DNA from: Polyangiaceae bacterium | Lineage (GTDB): Bacteria; Myxococcota_A; Polyangia; Polyangiales; Polyangiaceae | Reading direction: 5' to 3' | Assembly (NCBI GenBank): GCA_019637265.1 | Contig: JAHBVY010000018.1 | Location: forward strand, 1-39,005 | Length of the DNA: 39,005 nucleotides | Shown: positions 15,842-23,325 of the stretch, piece after piece | Numbering within the stretch: the first letter of the stretch is position 1 | Layout of the letters: every line of letters starts with the position of its first letter | Program-made: the position numbers and the translations under genes | The notes under the pieces: generated by a model | What the model was told of the DNA's origin: nothing | Databases searched by the model: none | Seen by the model: the letters and a program-made list of their open reading frames with translations, nothing else

Positions 15842-17250
15842 GCGGCGGACACTCGTCAGCGGCGCCCAAGGGGCCAGCCGCGCGCGTCATCCAAGCGGTG
15901 GCGCTCTTGGTGGCGGTGGGCCTCACCTACGGCGCCACCCGCGCGCTCCCCGAAGTGAACAGCAGCGTCGCCGTGATCGCCGCGGTGGGCTTGCTCCTGT
16001 TGGCGGGGACGCTGCTGTCCGAGCTGCTCGAGCCGATCGGCTTGCCGCACTTGTCAGCTTACCTGTTCGCTGGGATCTTGGCGGGCCCTTACGTGCTGCA
16101 CCTGGTGGATCACGACACCGTGAACCGCCTGAGCCCGATCAACACCCTGGCGCTGGCGCTCATCGCCCTCGCCGGTGGCGCCGAGCTGAAGGCTGACCTC
16201 TTACGCCGCACCGCCAAGAGCCTCGGCTACGCGACCCTGACGCAGGCGGTGATCGTCCTGGTGGTGTCCACGGCGGTGTTCATCGCCTGCGCGCCGTACG
16301 TGCCGTTCGCCCGTGAGCTGCCGTTCGGGCCGCTGTTCGGCCTCGCGCTTCTGTGGGGCATCCTGTCGGTGACGCGCAGCCCCTCGGCGTGCCTCGGCAT
16401 CTTGGCGCAGACGCGCGCGAAGGGGCCGATCGCGGAGTTCTCGCTGGCGTTCATCATGGCCTCCGACGTGGTGGTGGTGGTGATGCTCGCCATCGGCATG
16501 ATGATCGCGCGCCCGCTGATCTTGCCGGGCGCGGAGCTCAGCATGGATGCGTTCTCCGCGCTGGGTCACGAGATCTTCGGGAGCATCGCGCTGGGGACCA
16601 CGCTGGGGGTGGTGCTCGCCGCGTACATCCGCCTCGTGGGGCGCCAGCTGCTGCTCGTGCTGTTGGCGCTCGGCTTCGGCTTCACGGAGGCGCTCCGCTA
16701 CATCCACTTCGACCCGCTGCTCACCTTCCTCTCGGCGGGCTTCTTCGTGCAGAACTTCTCGCAGCAGGGCGGCAAGCTGCTCACGGCGGTGGAGCGCGCT
16801 GGCGGCGTGGTCTACGTGGTGTTCTTCGCGACCGCCGGGGCGCACTTGGCCCTCCCGCTCTTGGCGGAGATGTGGCCCGTGGCGCTCACCCTCGCGGGCG
16901 CGCGGGCGCTGGCCACGTGGGGCGCAGCGCGCGCGGGCAGCCGTCTGGCGGGGGACATCCCCAGCGTCAAGAAGTGGGGTTGGTCCAGCTTGGTGTCGCA
17001 GGCGGGGCTCGCCCTCGGCGTCGCCACCATGATTCAGCGCGCCTTCCCGGCGGTGGGGGAGGGCTTCGCGGCGCTCGCGGTGGCGATGGTGGCCATCAAC
17101 GAGTGCGTCGGCCCCGTGCTGTTCAAGTTCGCGCTCGACAAGAGCGGCGAGAGCCGCACGGACGAAGCACCGCGCGTCGACTCCGAGCTCGACGAAGAAG
17201 AGCCACCCCAAGTCGCAGCCCCCGAGCCCGCCGGGCCAGACTCTGCCTAG
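15838..17250 (+). CDS. CPA2-like cation/proton antiporter, SD type
   Basis: A 470-residue membrane protein with about 12-13 helices and clear Na+/H+ exchanger features: LLSELLEPIGLPHLSAYLFA, AGPYVLHLV, a TSTA-like segment SVTRSPSACLGIL, and a core helix IMASDVVVVVMLA with Asp210 preceded by Ser, like the Q-D pair of KefC rather than a D-D pair. A Glu/Pro-rich tail of about 45 residues ends the protein and no nucleotide-binding domain follows. The ATG overlaps the preceding gene by 4 nt. Two antiporters that differ in the core motif, encoded back to back, might form a heteromer or handle different ions (inference). Confidence 0.85.
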   Translation: MSGGHSSAAPKGPAARVIQAVALLVAVGLTYGATRALPEVNSSVAVIAAVGLLLLAGTLLSELLEPIGLPHLSAYLFAGILAGPYVLHLVDHDTVNRLSPINTLALALIALAGGAELKADLLRRTAKSLGYATLTQAVIVLVVSTAVFIACAPYVPFARELPFGPLFGLALLWGILSVTRSPSACLGILAQTRAKGPIAEFSLAFIMASDVVVVVMLAIGMMIARPLILPGAELSMDAFSALGHEIFGSIALGTTLGVVLAAYIRLVGRQLLLVLLALGFGFTEALRYIHFDPLLTFLSAGFFVQNFSQQGGKLLTAVERAGGVVYVVFFATAGAHLALPLLAEMWPVALTLAGARALATWGAARAGSRLAGDIPSVKKWGWSSLVSQAGLALGVATMIQRAFPAVGEGFAALAVAMVAINECVGPVLFKFALDKSGESRTDEAPRVDSELDEEEPPQVAAPEPAGPDSA

Positions 17251-17291
17251 CGGCCCTGGACCTCAGACCACCGGGCCCAAGAACACAGGAT

Positions 17292-17356
17292 CCCTGACTA
17301 CCTGGGAGTCAGGGCCCATGGGGTTGGGGGTGCACTCCCTCCTGGTGCCCCATGGG
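17292..17356 (+). terminator. Two tandem stem-loops after the antiporter operon
   Basis: CCCTGAC (17292-17298) pairs with GTCAGGG (17308-17314), immediately followed by CCCATGGGG (17315-17323) pairing with CCCCATGGG (17348-17356). They begin 42 nt after the operon stop. There is no T-run, so termination would need Rho or be of a non-canonical type; a role in mRNA 3' end stability is equally possible. Confidence 0.45.
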
Positions 17357-17474
17357 AGCCTTCGACACACGCCGTTTCGCCACGGGGCGGCACCGCGGTC
17401 ACGGTCGTCGACCTCACGACTGGATCCATGCGTCCTTGAAGAGTGACACTAGATTCGGGCAGCGGCGAAGAGCC

Positions 17475-17493
17475 GGTTGGACGGCACCGCGCT
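17475..17493 (+). repeat. Dispersed GGTTGGACGGCACC motif, copy 1
   Basis: GGTTGGACGGCACCGCGCT is identical over 19 nt to 19901-19919; the 14-nt core also occurs at 30368-30381 on the minus strand. Here the preceding T/G run found in the other copies is absent. Confidence 0.5.
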
Positions 17494-17526
17494 TGGGAGG
17501 TGCTGCGTGGCGCGCAGCGCGCGCTC

Positions 17527-17643
17527 TCAACCCTTGCGTGCGGCGCGCGTTGCTTCGGCGGCTCGCGCTTCGCGCTCCTTCTTCTTCGCCTGAGCGCGCT
17601 TGCGACACATTTTCTGGGACTTACGGCTGTCGAACTTACCCAT
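17527..17643 (-). CDS. Small, very basic protein (38 aa)
   Basis: Starts at ATG 17643 and ends at TGA 17527-17529. Of 38 residues, 15 are Lys or Arg and 4 acidic, with the N-terminus MGKFDSRKSQKM and a lysine-rich middle RKRAQAKKKERE. The start is chosen because this is where the protein-like composition begins; a longer frame to 17727 adds unrelated Pro/Arg sequence. A purine-rich GAGAGAAAAG precedes the ATG. The composition suggests an RNA-, ribosome- or DNA-associated protein, but this is inference; I cannot name the family with certainty. It lies alone between the antiporter operon and a repeat region. Confidence 0.55.
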   Translation of the reverse strand: MGKFDSRKSQKMCRKRAQAKKKEREARAAEATRAARKG

Positions 17644-17833
17644 CTTTTCTCTCTTCAGTCTCTCGTGGCCACGAAAGGCGGCCGGGCCGAGGCTTCTACA
17701 CCGCGGCCCGGGGCGGTGCCAGTCCATTGGTGCGCCGCACCCAAGAGGAGCCTGTGGGCGTCACCAGGCGTACCCTGCGAGCGCCGCTCAGGGCGCGAAG
17801 CGTGAGCCAACCCCCAAAACCCTTGGGGCAGAT

Positions 17834-17934
17834 GGCGCTGACTCGCCGGGTGCGCCGCCCCTCAGTCGCGCTGAACGCCGCCACCGAGGGGCGCTGACTT
17901 GCCAGGCGCGCCGCCCCTCAGTCGCGCTGAACGC
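17834..17934. repeat. Two imperfect 45-nt direct repeats, 56-nt period
   Basis: The segment 17834-17878 recurs at 17890-17934 with three mismatches; both contain CCCCTCAGTCGCGCTGAACG. Fragments of the same sequence (CCGACTCGC) continue to about 18020. The stretch 17644-18046 holds no gene I can support; it contains these repeats and a partial copy of the dispersed motif at 17807-17819 (minus). Confidence 0.55.
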
Positions 17935-18046
17935 ACAGAGCGCGCGCACGTGGCACCGACTCGCCGAGCATGCACAGGTGCGCCGAGTGGCGCCACAGAG
18001 CGCGCCGACTCGCTGGGCACCCAATAGACAGCAGCGCGAACAAGCC

Positions 18047-18307
18047 TCAGCCGGACGAGGCGTCTTCCAGCGCTTCCCCGGGCTGCTGCACCTCGAGGCG
18101 GTAACGGCTGTTGACCGTCTCGATGTAGAAGACGTCCTTCGGAGCGAGCCGCAGCACGCGCTTCACCGGGGTGGTGACGTACTCGTGCATCCCGTCGGAG
18201 AACTCGATCACCACGACGGAGCCTTTGCGCGGTGCGCGCACCAAGCGACCCGTCACTGCGCGTGAGCCTCGACCGAGCTTCCTCAAGACGACCTGCACGG
18301 CGCTCAC
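18047..18307 (-). CDS. Small hypothetical protein (86 aa)
   Basis: Starts at GTG 18307, with GGAGG 8 nt upstream, which decides this start over a longer frame at 18334. The sequence begins MSAVQVVLRKLGRG and has alternating hydrophobic strands (SVVVIEFSDGMHEYV, DVFYIETVNSRYRLEV) that suggest a small beta-barrel-like fold. The C-terminus is acidic. No signal peptide or membrane segment. I do not recognise the family. It lies upstream of, and in the same direction as, nothing closely linked; 276 nt with no supported gene separate it from the transpeptidase stop. Confidence 0.65.
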   Translation of the reverse strand: MSAVQVVLRKLGRGSRAVTGRLVRAPRKGSVVVIEFSDGMHEYVTTPVKRVLRLAPKDVFYIETVNSRYRLEVQQPGEALEDASSG

Positions 18308-18583
18308 TCTAGCAACCTCCGGGGCTCCGTCCACCCCGCTTCGTCGCCCGCGCTGAGGCTGCGCCGCCTGCGCGTGGAAGTCGGGGCACAGTCCCCGCGC
18401 GCCACGCAGGTGCTACCCGCGCTGCGCGGTGCGTCAAGACGGGCGCGCGTCGCGAATCTTGCGGCGATGCGGCGCGTGTTCTCGGTGAGGGCGCTTCGCG
18501 ATCATGTCGGCGCCACGAGCCGTGCGCTGGGCGAAGCTCGTGTGGGTGCAGGGCGCCGCGAGCCCCCGCAGCCGACGGGCGGC

Positions 18584-19801
18584 TTAGATCTTTCCAGTCT
18601 TGCGGAAATAGGCCTTCAGCACCTCTTGGGCGAGCATCGGGCCCTTGATGCGCCAAATCGGCGTGTTCACCACCAAGACGCTCACCGCCACCTCCGGCTT
18701 CTCCGCCGGCGCGAAGCCGACGAACCAGGTGTAGTGGCGGTTGGCTTTGTGGTTGGTTAGGGTACCTGTCTTCCCTGCGATGTGGATCTTGGGGATGAAG
18801 GGGCGCCCCTGCTTGTCGTGGAACTGGGTGTAGGCGGAGCCGTTGTGGACCGTCTGGAGCATCATCTTGGTGACCTCCTTCGCGGTCTCTGGCTTCACGG
18901 CGCGACGGAGCACGCGCGGCTTGCCGTCAGACTCCCACAGCGTCTCGCGCTCCTTGGTGATCGACCGCACGATGCGCGGCTCCAAGGTGACCCCACCGTT
19001 CGCGATCGTCTGCGCGATGGACGCGCCGTGGAGCGGTGACAACGTGGTGTTCCAGAAGCCAGCCGAGGTGCGCGCGAACTCCAGGGGCTCGCTGGGGATG
19101 GCGATCTGAGACGCTTCGGTCGGCACCGCGAAGGGCACCGGCTGACCAAAGCCGAACGCGCCACCGGTCGCGGTGAGCTCCTCCGGCGTGAGGTGCTTCT
19201 GCGACAGGCGCCCGAACACCACGTTCAAGGAGCGGCCCATCGCCGCCGCCAGGGTGGCGCACCATTTGTCGCGCGCCGGGTCCTCCTGCAGCTCACCCGC
19301 GGTGATGCTGCTGCGACCGCCGTGGTAGCACTGCTCGGTCTTCGCGTTCAGGTTCGCGTTCTCCACCAAGCTCGCGCCGGTGATCACCTTGAAGATGGAC
19401 GCCGCGGGCGCCTCCGCCTTCACGTTGACGTCGAACTTCTCGCCTTCGTGGATCTGGCTGGCGTAGACGAGCAGCTCACCTGTCTTGATGTCCATCAGCA
19501 CCGCGCCGGCCTCGGGCACGCGGTACTTCTTCATCACCGAGGTCGCGGCGCGTTGCAGCTCGGGGTCCAGGGTGAGCTCGGCGGTGCGTCCGCCAGGCAG
19601 CGGCGTGGTGACGCGGCGGGGCTGCGCCCGGAGTCGCAGGAGGTCCAGGCCCTTGAGGTCAGGGCCCGCGTCCTTTTTGCGCGTGGGACCGGCTTTGCTG
19701 AGGGCTGCTTCCAGCGGGATGTTGCCCTGCACCACGGGGACGAGCGCCGAGATGATCCCGGCGGCCGCCCCCACGCCGACCCATTTTCTCCATGCGCCCA
19801 T
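18584..19801 (-). CDS. Penicillin-binding protein, transpeptidase domain only
   Basis: A 405-residue inner-membrane protein acting on periplasmic peptidoglycan. One N-terminal membrane helix (WVGVGAAAGIISALVPVV) is followed by a linker and a complete transpeptidase domain: SIFK with catalytic Ser135 and Lys138, S-L-N at 191-193, and KTG at 344-346. The entry segment AELTLDPELQRAATSVM resembles the C-terminal half of bifunctional enzymes, but the glycosyltransferase and the usual class B dimerisation domain are absent, so it is short for the class. ATG 19801 is chosen because the open frame upstream (to 20533) has no PBP homology and lies antisense to phoH. It diverges from phoH, with about 200 nt between. 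Confidence 0.85.
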   Translation of the reverse strand: MGAWRKWVGVGAAAGIISALVPVVQGNIPLEAALSKAGPTRKKDAGPDLKGLDLLRLRAQPRRVTTPLPGGRTAELTLDPELQRAATSVMKKYRVPEAGAVLMDIKTGELLVYASQIHEGEKFDVNVKAEAPAASIFKVITGASLVENANLNAKTEQCYHGGRSSITAGELQEDPARDKWCATLAAAMGRSLNVVFGRLSQKHLTPEELTATGGAFGFGQPVPFAVPTEASQIAIPSEPLEFARTSAGFWNTTLSPLHGASIAQTIANGGVTLEPRIVRSITKERETLWESDGKPRVLRRAVKPETAKEVTKMMLQTVHNGSAYTQFHDKQGRPFIPKIHIAGKTGTLTNHKANRHYTWFVGFAPAEKPEVAVSVLVVNTPIWRIKGPMLAQEVLKAYFRKTGKI

Positions 19802-19892
19802 CGCTAGCGCACTAACCAGCCCTCGCTGGATCGGCCAAAAAAGCGGGGCTACAGCGGCAGCAGCGGCCCCACTCGAGGCTCCGAGCGCTGGA

Positions 19893-19919
19893 TTTTTGGG
19901 GGTTGGACGGCACCGCGCT
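19893..19919 (+). repeat. Dispersed GGTTGGACGGCACC motif, copy 2
   Basis: TTTTTGGG followed by GGTTGGACGGCACCGCGCT. It lies between the divergent transpeptidase and phoH genes, in a region (19802-20006) with no other gene. Confidence 0.5.
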
Positions 19920-20006
19920 CCGCGGCGTTGCGTGCTCGCGGTGCGTGGCGCAAGCTCCCTCGGATGGTCAGCCGCGTGTTTCGCGCCGAGAAGAGCGTCG
20001 TGTCGC

Positions 20007-21176
20007 TTGTCTGAGCCGGAAGCTGGGCTCCACCCGGAGTCATCCGAGTCACCCCAGGGCGGCGCCGCGACTTCAGGCAGTGAGGCTTCGAGCGTCGCTG
20101 CGAGCGCGGCGCCGGAGGTGGTCACCGAGGGGCTGGAGATCGAGGACACCGCGCTCTTGCAGCGCCTGATGGGCCCTGGGTCTTTGTTGTTGCGCGACGT
20201 GGCACAGCACAGCGGGGCGGAGCTCGGCCTGCGCGGGAACGTGGTGCTCATCTCCGGGCAAGAGGAGCGCGTGCGCGCCGCCCATCGTTTCCTTACGGAA
20301 GCGCTCGAGCTGGTGCGCGCCGGGGTGGAGCTGGGCCCCGGGGACGTCGCGCGGTCGCTCCGCGCGCTCCGGGAGCACCCCGAATCGGCGCTGACGGAGC
20401 TGCTCGACGAGACCATCCGCGTGGCCCCGAAGCGCCGCGCGGTGGTGCCCAAGACGCCCGCGCAGCGCCAGTACGTGGCCAACATTCGGTCACACGATCT
20501 GACGTTTGGCATCGGCCCCGCCGGCACCGGCAAGACCTACTTGGCGATGGCGATGGCGGTGAACGCGCTCATCAATCAGCGCGTGAAGCGCATCATCCTC
20601 ACGCGCCCCGCGGTGGAGGCCGGTGAGAAGCTCGGCTTCCTCCCCGGCGATCTGGCGGAGAAGGTGAACCCTTACCTTCGCCCGCTGTACGACGCCCTGA
20701 ACGACATGATGGAGTTCGAGAAGGTGGAGATCTTGCGTGAGCGCGGGCAAATCGAGGTGGCGCCGCTCGCCTTCATGCGCGGGCGCACCCTGAACAACTC
20801 CTTCATCATCCTGGATGAGGCGCAGAACGCCACCAGTGAGCAGATGCGGATGTTCCTCACGCGCCTCGGCTACTCGTCGAAGGCGGTGGTCACCGGCGAC
20901 ATCACCCAGACGGACCTCCCGAATCGTGAGCGGAGCGGCTTGAAGGAGGCCTCCGAGCTGCTCCAGGGCACGGATGGCATCGCGTTCTCGCGCTTCAGCG
21001 ACGCGGACGTGGTGCGCCACCCGCTGGTGCAGCGCATCGTGCTCGCCTACGAGGCGCTCGATCGCGATCGAGCGGCTCAAAAGGCCGAGCGGCGCCGCGC
21101 ACGGGAGTCACAGGTGAACGCCTCGGCCGCGCCGCTGGTGGCGCCGCCCGAGGCGGGCAACCGTAAGGGTGACTGA
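20007..21176 (+). CDS. phoH: PhoH-family ATPase
   Basis: A cytoplasmic P-loop ATPase of the PhoH group. Counting from TTG 20007 (389 residues), Walker A is GPAGTGKT (Gly170 to Thr177) and Walker B is FIILDEAQN with Asp270. Further family segments are RRAVVPKTPAQRQYV, TRPAVEAGEKLGFLPGDL, NNSFIILDEAQNAT and VVTGDITQTDLP. The N-terminal 35 residues from this TTG are Ser/Ala/Pro-rich; a GTG at 20118 gives 352 residues, closer to the family, so the start is unsettled. An open frame extends further upstream but runs antisense to the transpeptidase. PhoH proteins are linked to RNA handling with YbeY, though no ybeY follows here. Confidence 0.87.
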   Translation: MSEPEAGLHPESSESPQGGAATSGSEASSVAASAAPEVVTEGLEIEDTALLQRLMGPGSLLLRDVAQHSGAELGLRGNVVLISGQEERVRAAHRFLTEALELVRAGVELGPGDVARSLRALREHPESALTELLDETIRVAPKRRAVVPKTPAQRQYVANIRSHDLTFGIGPAGTGKTYLAMAMAVNALINQRVKRIILTRPAVEAGEKLGFLPGDLAEKVNPYLRPLYDALNDMMEFEKVEILRERGQIEVAPLAFMRGRTLNNSFIILDEAQNATSEQMRMFLTRLGYSSKAVVTGDITQTDLPNRERSGLKEASELLQGTDGIAFSRFSDADVVRHPLVQRIVLAYEALDRDRAAQKAERRRARESQVNASAAPLVAPPEAGNRKGD

Positions 21177-21282
21177 CGCCGCTCGCAGTCGTCACGGCAG
21201 CTGACGGTGCGCGGCTGGGCGTTGCGCACTGTCAAGTGAGCTGACTAGTCCTCGACGCTAGGCATAGCGCGACGCGGGCGCT

Positions 21283-21314
21283 AGGACGACAAACGGTTTA
21301 CCGTTGGTCGTCCT
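21283..21314. terminator. Strong hairpin after phoH
   Basis: AGGACGACAAACGG pairs with CCGTTGGTCGTCCT across a TTTA loop, 14 positions with one mismatch. It lies about 105 nt after the phoH stop and lacks a T-run. Confidence 0.45.
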
Positions 21315-21325
21315 CGAATCAGCAA

Positions 21326-21440
21326 CTAGAGCGCCGAGAAGGGAAGCAGCAGCACGCAGAGAGCCCGGAAAAACGCGCCCTCGCCCTGCATGGGAGCGCT
21401 TTTCCGGGCTCGTGTGGCGGCAAACTGATCGGCGCTCTAG
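21326..21440. repeat. Nested inverted-repeat structure (115 nt)
   Basis: An outer perfect 12-bp inverted repeat, CTAGAGCGCCGA (21326-21337) with TCGGCGCTCTAG (21429-21440), encloses an inner perfect 12-bp stem, GAGCCCGGAAAA (21361-21372) with TTTTCCGGGCTC (21400-21411), extended by three more pairs after one mismatch. Two coaxial perfect stems in one intergenic block suggest a structured RNA or a small non-autonomous mobile element. It has no open frame of its own. Confidence 0.5.
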
Positions 21441-21566
21441 GTGCACCCGCGCAGCGGCAGGATCGGCGCCCCGCAGCGCACTGCCAAACCCCCCCCCGAA
21501 GAAAACACGCGGTGGTCGCGCGGCCGCCGCATCGCCGCGTCGTCGCCGTGTCATCGGCAGGGGAGG

Positions 21567-21585
21567 AATGATAACGGTTTTCATT
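21567..21585 (+). promoter_or_regulatory. Fur-box-like operator 1, before the secreted protease
   Basis: AATGATAACGGTTTTCATT contains a 7-1-7 inverted repeat TGATAAC-G-GTTTTCA with 6 of 7 pairs, the arrangement of ferric uptake regulator sites, in an A+T-rich patch unusual for this genome. It lies 41 nt before the start codon at 21627. Confidence 0.5.
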
Positions 21586-21626
21586 TTCACTCGGCGCGCT
21601 AGAACCGCCTCGTTGGAGGTCGGTGT

Positions 21627-23147
21627 ATGCGTGGTGTGTGGCTCGGTGCGGCGTGCGGCTTGGCTCTGTGGGGCGTGACGGGGAGGGCGCTGGCGTGTGA
21701 CGAGGCGCGGCCTACGCAGCCCGCGACCAGCTTTTATCCATATGAAGAAGGCGTCGCCGCCCTGAGCGTGAGGTCGCCGGGTGGGCACTTCCGGGTGTGG
21801 TACGCGGAGTCCGGGGTGCACGCGCCGCCGGGCGCCGGGGCCGGGGTCCCGCCGAACGTGGAGCTGGTGCTCGACATCGCGGAGGAGGCGCGGGAGCACT
21901 TCATCGGGCTGGGTCTGCTCGCGCCGCCTTCCGATCAGCGCGTGGCCTGCGCCGCGCACGATGAGGCGTTCGACATCTACCTGCGCGACTTCGCCGGCAA
22001 CGCGGATGGCCTCGTGGTGCGCGAAGACTGCAGCGTCACCACGCCGACCGTCTGCAGCGGCTTCATGGTCGTGGAGAACGACTTCGCTGGCTACAGCTAC
22101 CCCGACCTACTCACGGCGTACCGCACGGTGGTGCCGCACGAGTATTTCCACATGGTTCAGTCGGCGTACGACGCGCGCCTGGAGGTTTGGTACAGCGAGG
22201 GGACGGCGCAGTGGGGCGCCAACCACGTGTACCCTGAGCTGACCGATTTGGAGCGCTTCCTCCCCGCGTATTTCAGCCAAACCCACCGCTCCATCGACTC
22301 ACCGCCGACCGGCCCTGTGGTGAGCTTCAGCTACGCCACGGCCATCTTCCCGGTGTTCCTGGAGGAGCGCTTCGACGCGGCGCTGGTCGTCTCCACGCTG
22401 GGTGAGCTGGGCGCGGCGGGGGTGCCCGCCACCTCGGCGATCGATCGCGCGCTGCAGGCGCGGGGCGCTGACTTGGGGACCGTGTTCGGGGAGTTCGCGC
22501 GTTGGAACGCGGCGACGGGGTCACGCGCCGGTGAGCAAGGTTACCAAGATCGCGCGGTGTACCCCCAGGTGCCGGTCACGGCGCTGTCCGAGCTCGGTGA
22601 GGTCAGCGGCACCACCATCGGCCTGAGCGCGCACTACTACGAGCTCGCGGTGGCTCCGTCAGAGGTCCTGATCGAGACGGACCCGGCGCGCAACAGCGCC
22701 TGGCACGTGCCTTACGCCGGCGCTGGGCTCGACCTGGCGAGCGCGATAGAATTACCAAATGGAAATTATAGCGCGCCGCTCGAGCGCGGCGTGATCGTGA
22801 TCACGGGGCGCACGGTGCTGCGCAGCGACGCGCGCTATCGGCTCCGCGTCGCGGAGCCCACGCTGCCTGATGGCGGCGTCGCCGGAGCGGGGGGCGCTGC
22901 GGGCGCTGGGGGAGCAGCGGGGGCTTCGGGGGCCGCTGGAGCGGGGGGCGCGGGGCTGGCTGGCTCGGGCGGAGCGGGCTCTGGGGCGGAGCCGGGCGGT
23001 GGTGGCTGCGCCATCAGCGCAGCTTCGTGGGGACTTTCACGCGATTCGCGGGGCACTTCATGGGGTTTGAGCGCGCTGCTGGGGCTCGTCGGGCTGGGCC
23101 TCTGGGCTCGGCGGCCGAGGAAATCGACCGCCGCCTATCGAAATTGA
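21627..23147 (+). CDS. Secreted HExxH metalloprotease-like protein with MYXO-CTERM-like tail
   Basis: A 506-residue exported protein; GGAGG lies 7 nt before the ATG. The signal peptide is about 1-23 (ends GRALA). The motif HEYFH (His171, Glu172, His175) and a downstream Glu191 in WYSEGTAQW match a gluzincin-type zinc site. Residues about 412-450 are a Gly/Ala linker with GAGGAAGAGG-type repeats. The C-terminus has a Cys (GGGGCAISAASW), a hydrophobic helix (LSALLGLVGLGLW) and an Arg cluster (ARRPRK), a MYXO-CTERM-like sorting signal for surface anchoring in myxobacteria. It resembles the MXAN_6640-type putative metalloproteases. A Fur-box-like site lies upstream, and HmuY-type genes follow, so release of heme from proteins is a plausible role (inference). 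Confidence 0.8.
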   Translation: MRGVWLGAACGLALWGVTGRALACDEARPTQPATSFYPYEEGVAALSVRSPGGHFRVWYAESGVHAPPGAGAGVPPNVELVLDIAEEAREHFIGLGLLAPPSDQRVACAAHDEAFDIYLRDFAGNADGLVVREDCSVTTPTVCSGFMVVENDFAGYSYPDLLTAYRTVVPHEYFHMVQSAYDARLEVWYSEGTAQWGANHVYPELTDLERFLPAYFSQTHRSIDSPPTGPVVSFSYATAIFPVFLEERFDAALVVSTLGELGAAGVPATSAIDRALQARGADLGTVFGEFARWNAATGSRAGEQGYQDRAVYPQVPVTALSELGEVSGTTIGLSAHYYELAVAPSEVLIETDPARNSAWHVPYAGAGLDLASAIELPNGNYSAPLERGVIVITGRTVLRSDARYRLRVAEPTLPDGGVAGAGGAAGAGGAAGASGAAGAGGAGLAGSGGAGSGAEPGGGGCAISAASWGLSRDSRGTSWGLSALLGLVGLGLWARRPRKSTAAYRN

Positions 23148-23158
23148 TTTTCAATATC
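23140..23158. promoter_or_regulatory. Fur-box-like operator 2, before the HmuY-like genes
   Basis: GAAATTGATTTTCAATATC matches 14 of 19 positions of the Fur consensus GATAATGATAATCATTATC read on the plus strand, with a perfect ATTGA-TTT-TCAAT dyad in the centre. It overlaps the last codons of the protease gene and lies about 170 nt before the next start codon. Its reverse strand shares the 13-mer GAAAATCAATTTC with operator 3. Confidence 0.55.
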
Positions 23159-23218
23159 GATTCCTTGTGCCATACCTCCTCGGAGTCGAGAGACTCTGGT
23201 CCCCCACTTCGTGATCGG

Positions 23219-23258
23219 GCCGGTGCGCCCACGCCCAGCAACCTGTGGGCGCACCGGC
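23219..23258 (+). promoter_or_regulatory. 14-bp perfect stem-loop in the HmuY-like gene leader
   Basis: GCCGGTGCGCCCAC (23219-23232) pairs perfectly with GTGGGCGCACCGGC (23245-23258) over a 12-nt loop. It lies between Fur-box-like site 2 and the ATG at 23326. It could terminate the protease transcript, or act in the 5' leader of the HmuY-like mRNA; no T-run follows. Confidence 0.5.
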
Positions 23259-23325
23259 AGGGGAGCTGTTCCCCCCGGCGCGATGTGCGTCGGCCCGACC
23301 TCGAGCGGGCTGTGTGGGCGTCGTG

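Noticed and set aside
17352..17897. Plus-strand 181-codon frame
   Set aside because: Biased Arg/Ala/Pro composition, no recognisable motif, and a better supported small gene lies on the other strand.
17834..17934. 45-nt direct repeats considered as a CRISPR array
   Set aside because: Only two copies, an 11-nt spacing, internal mismatches and no cas genes.
18374..18760. Plus-strand frame at the end of the transpeptidase gene
   Set aside because: Shadow of the transpeptidase; no signature or ribosome binding site.
19485..20006. Upstream extension of the PhoH frame
   Set aside because: Antisense to the transpeptidase; the PhoH homology starts well after 20007.
19802..20533. Upstream extension of the penicillin-binding protein frame
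   Set aside because: It lies antisense to phoH, is Arg/Pro/Ser-rich, and the PBP membrane helix begins at ATG 19801.
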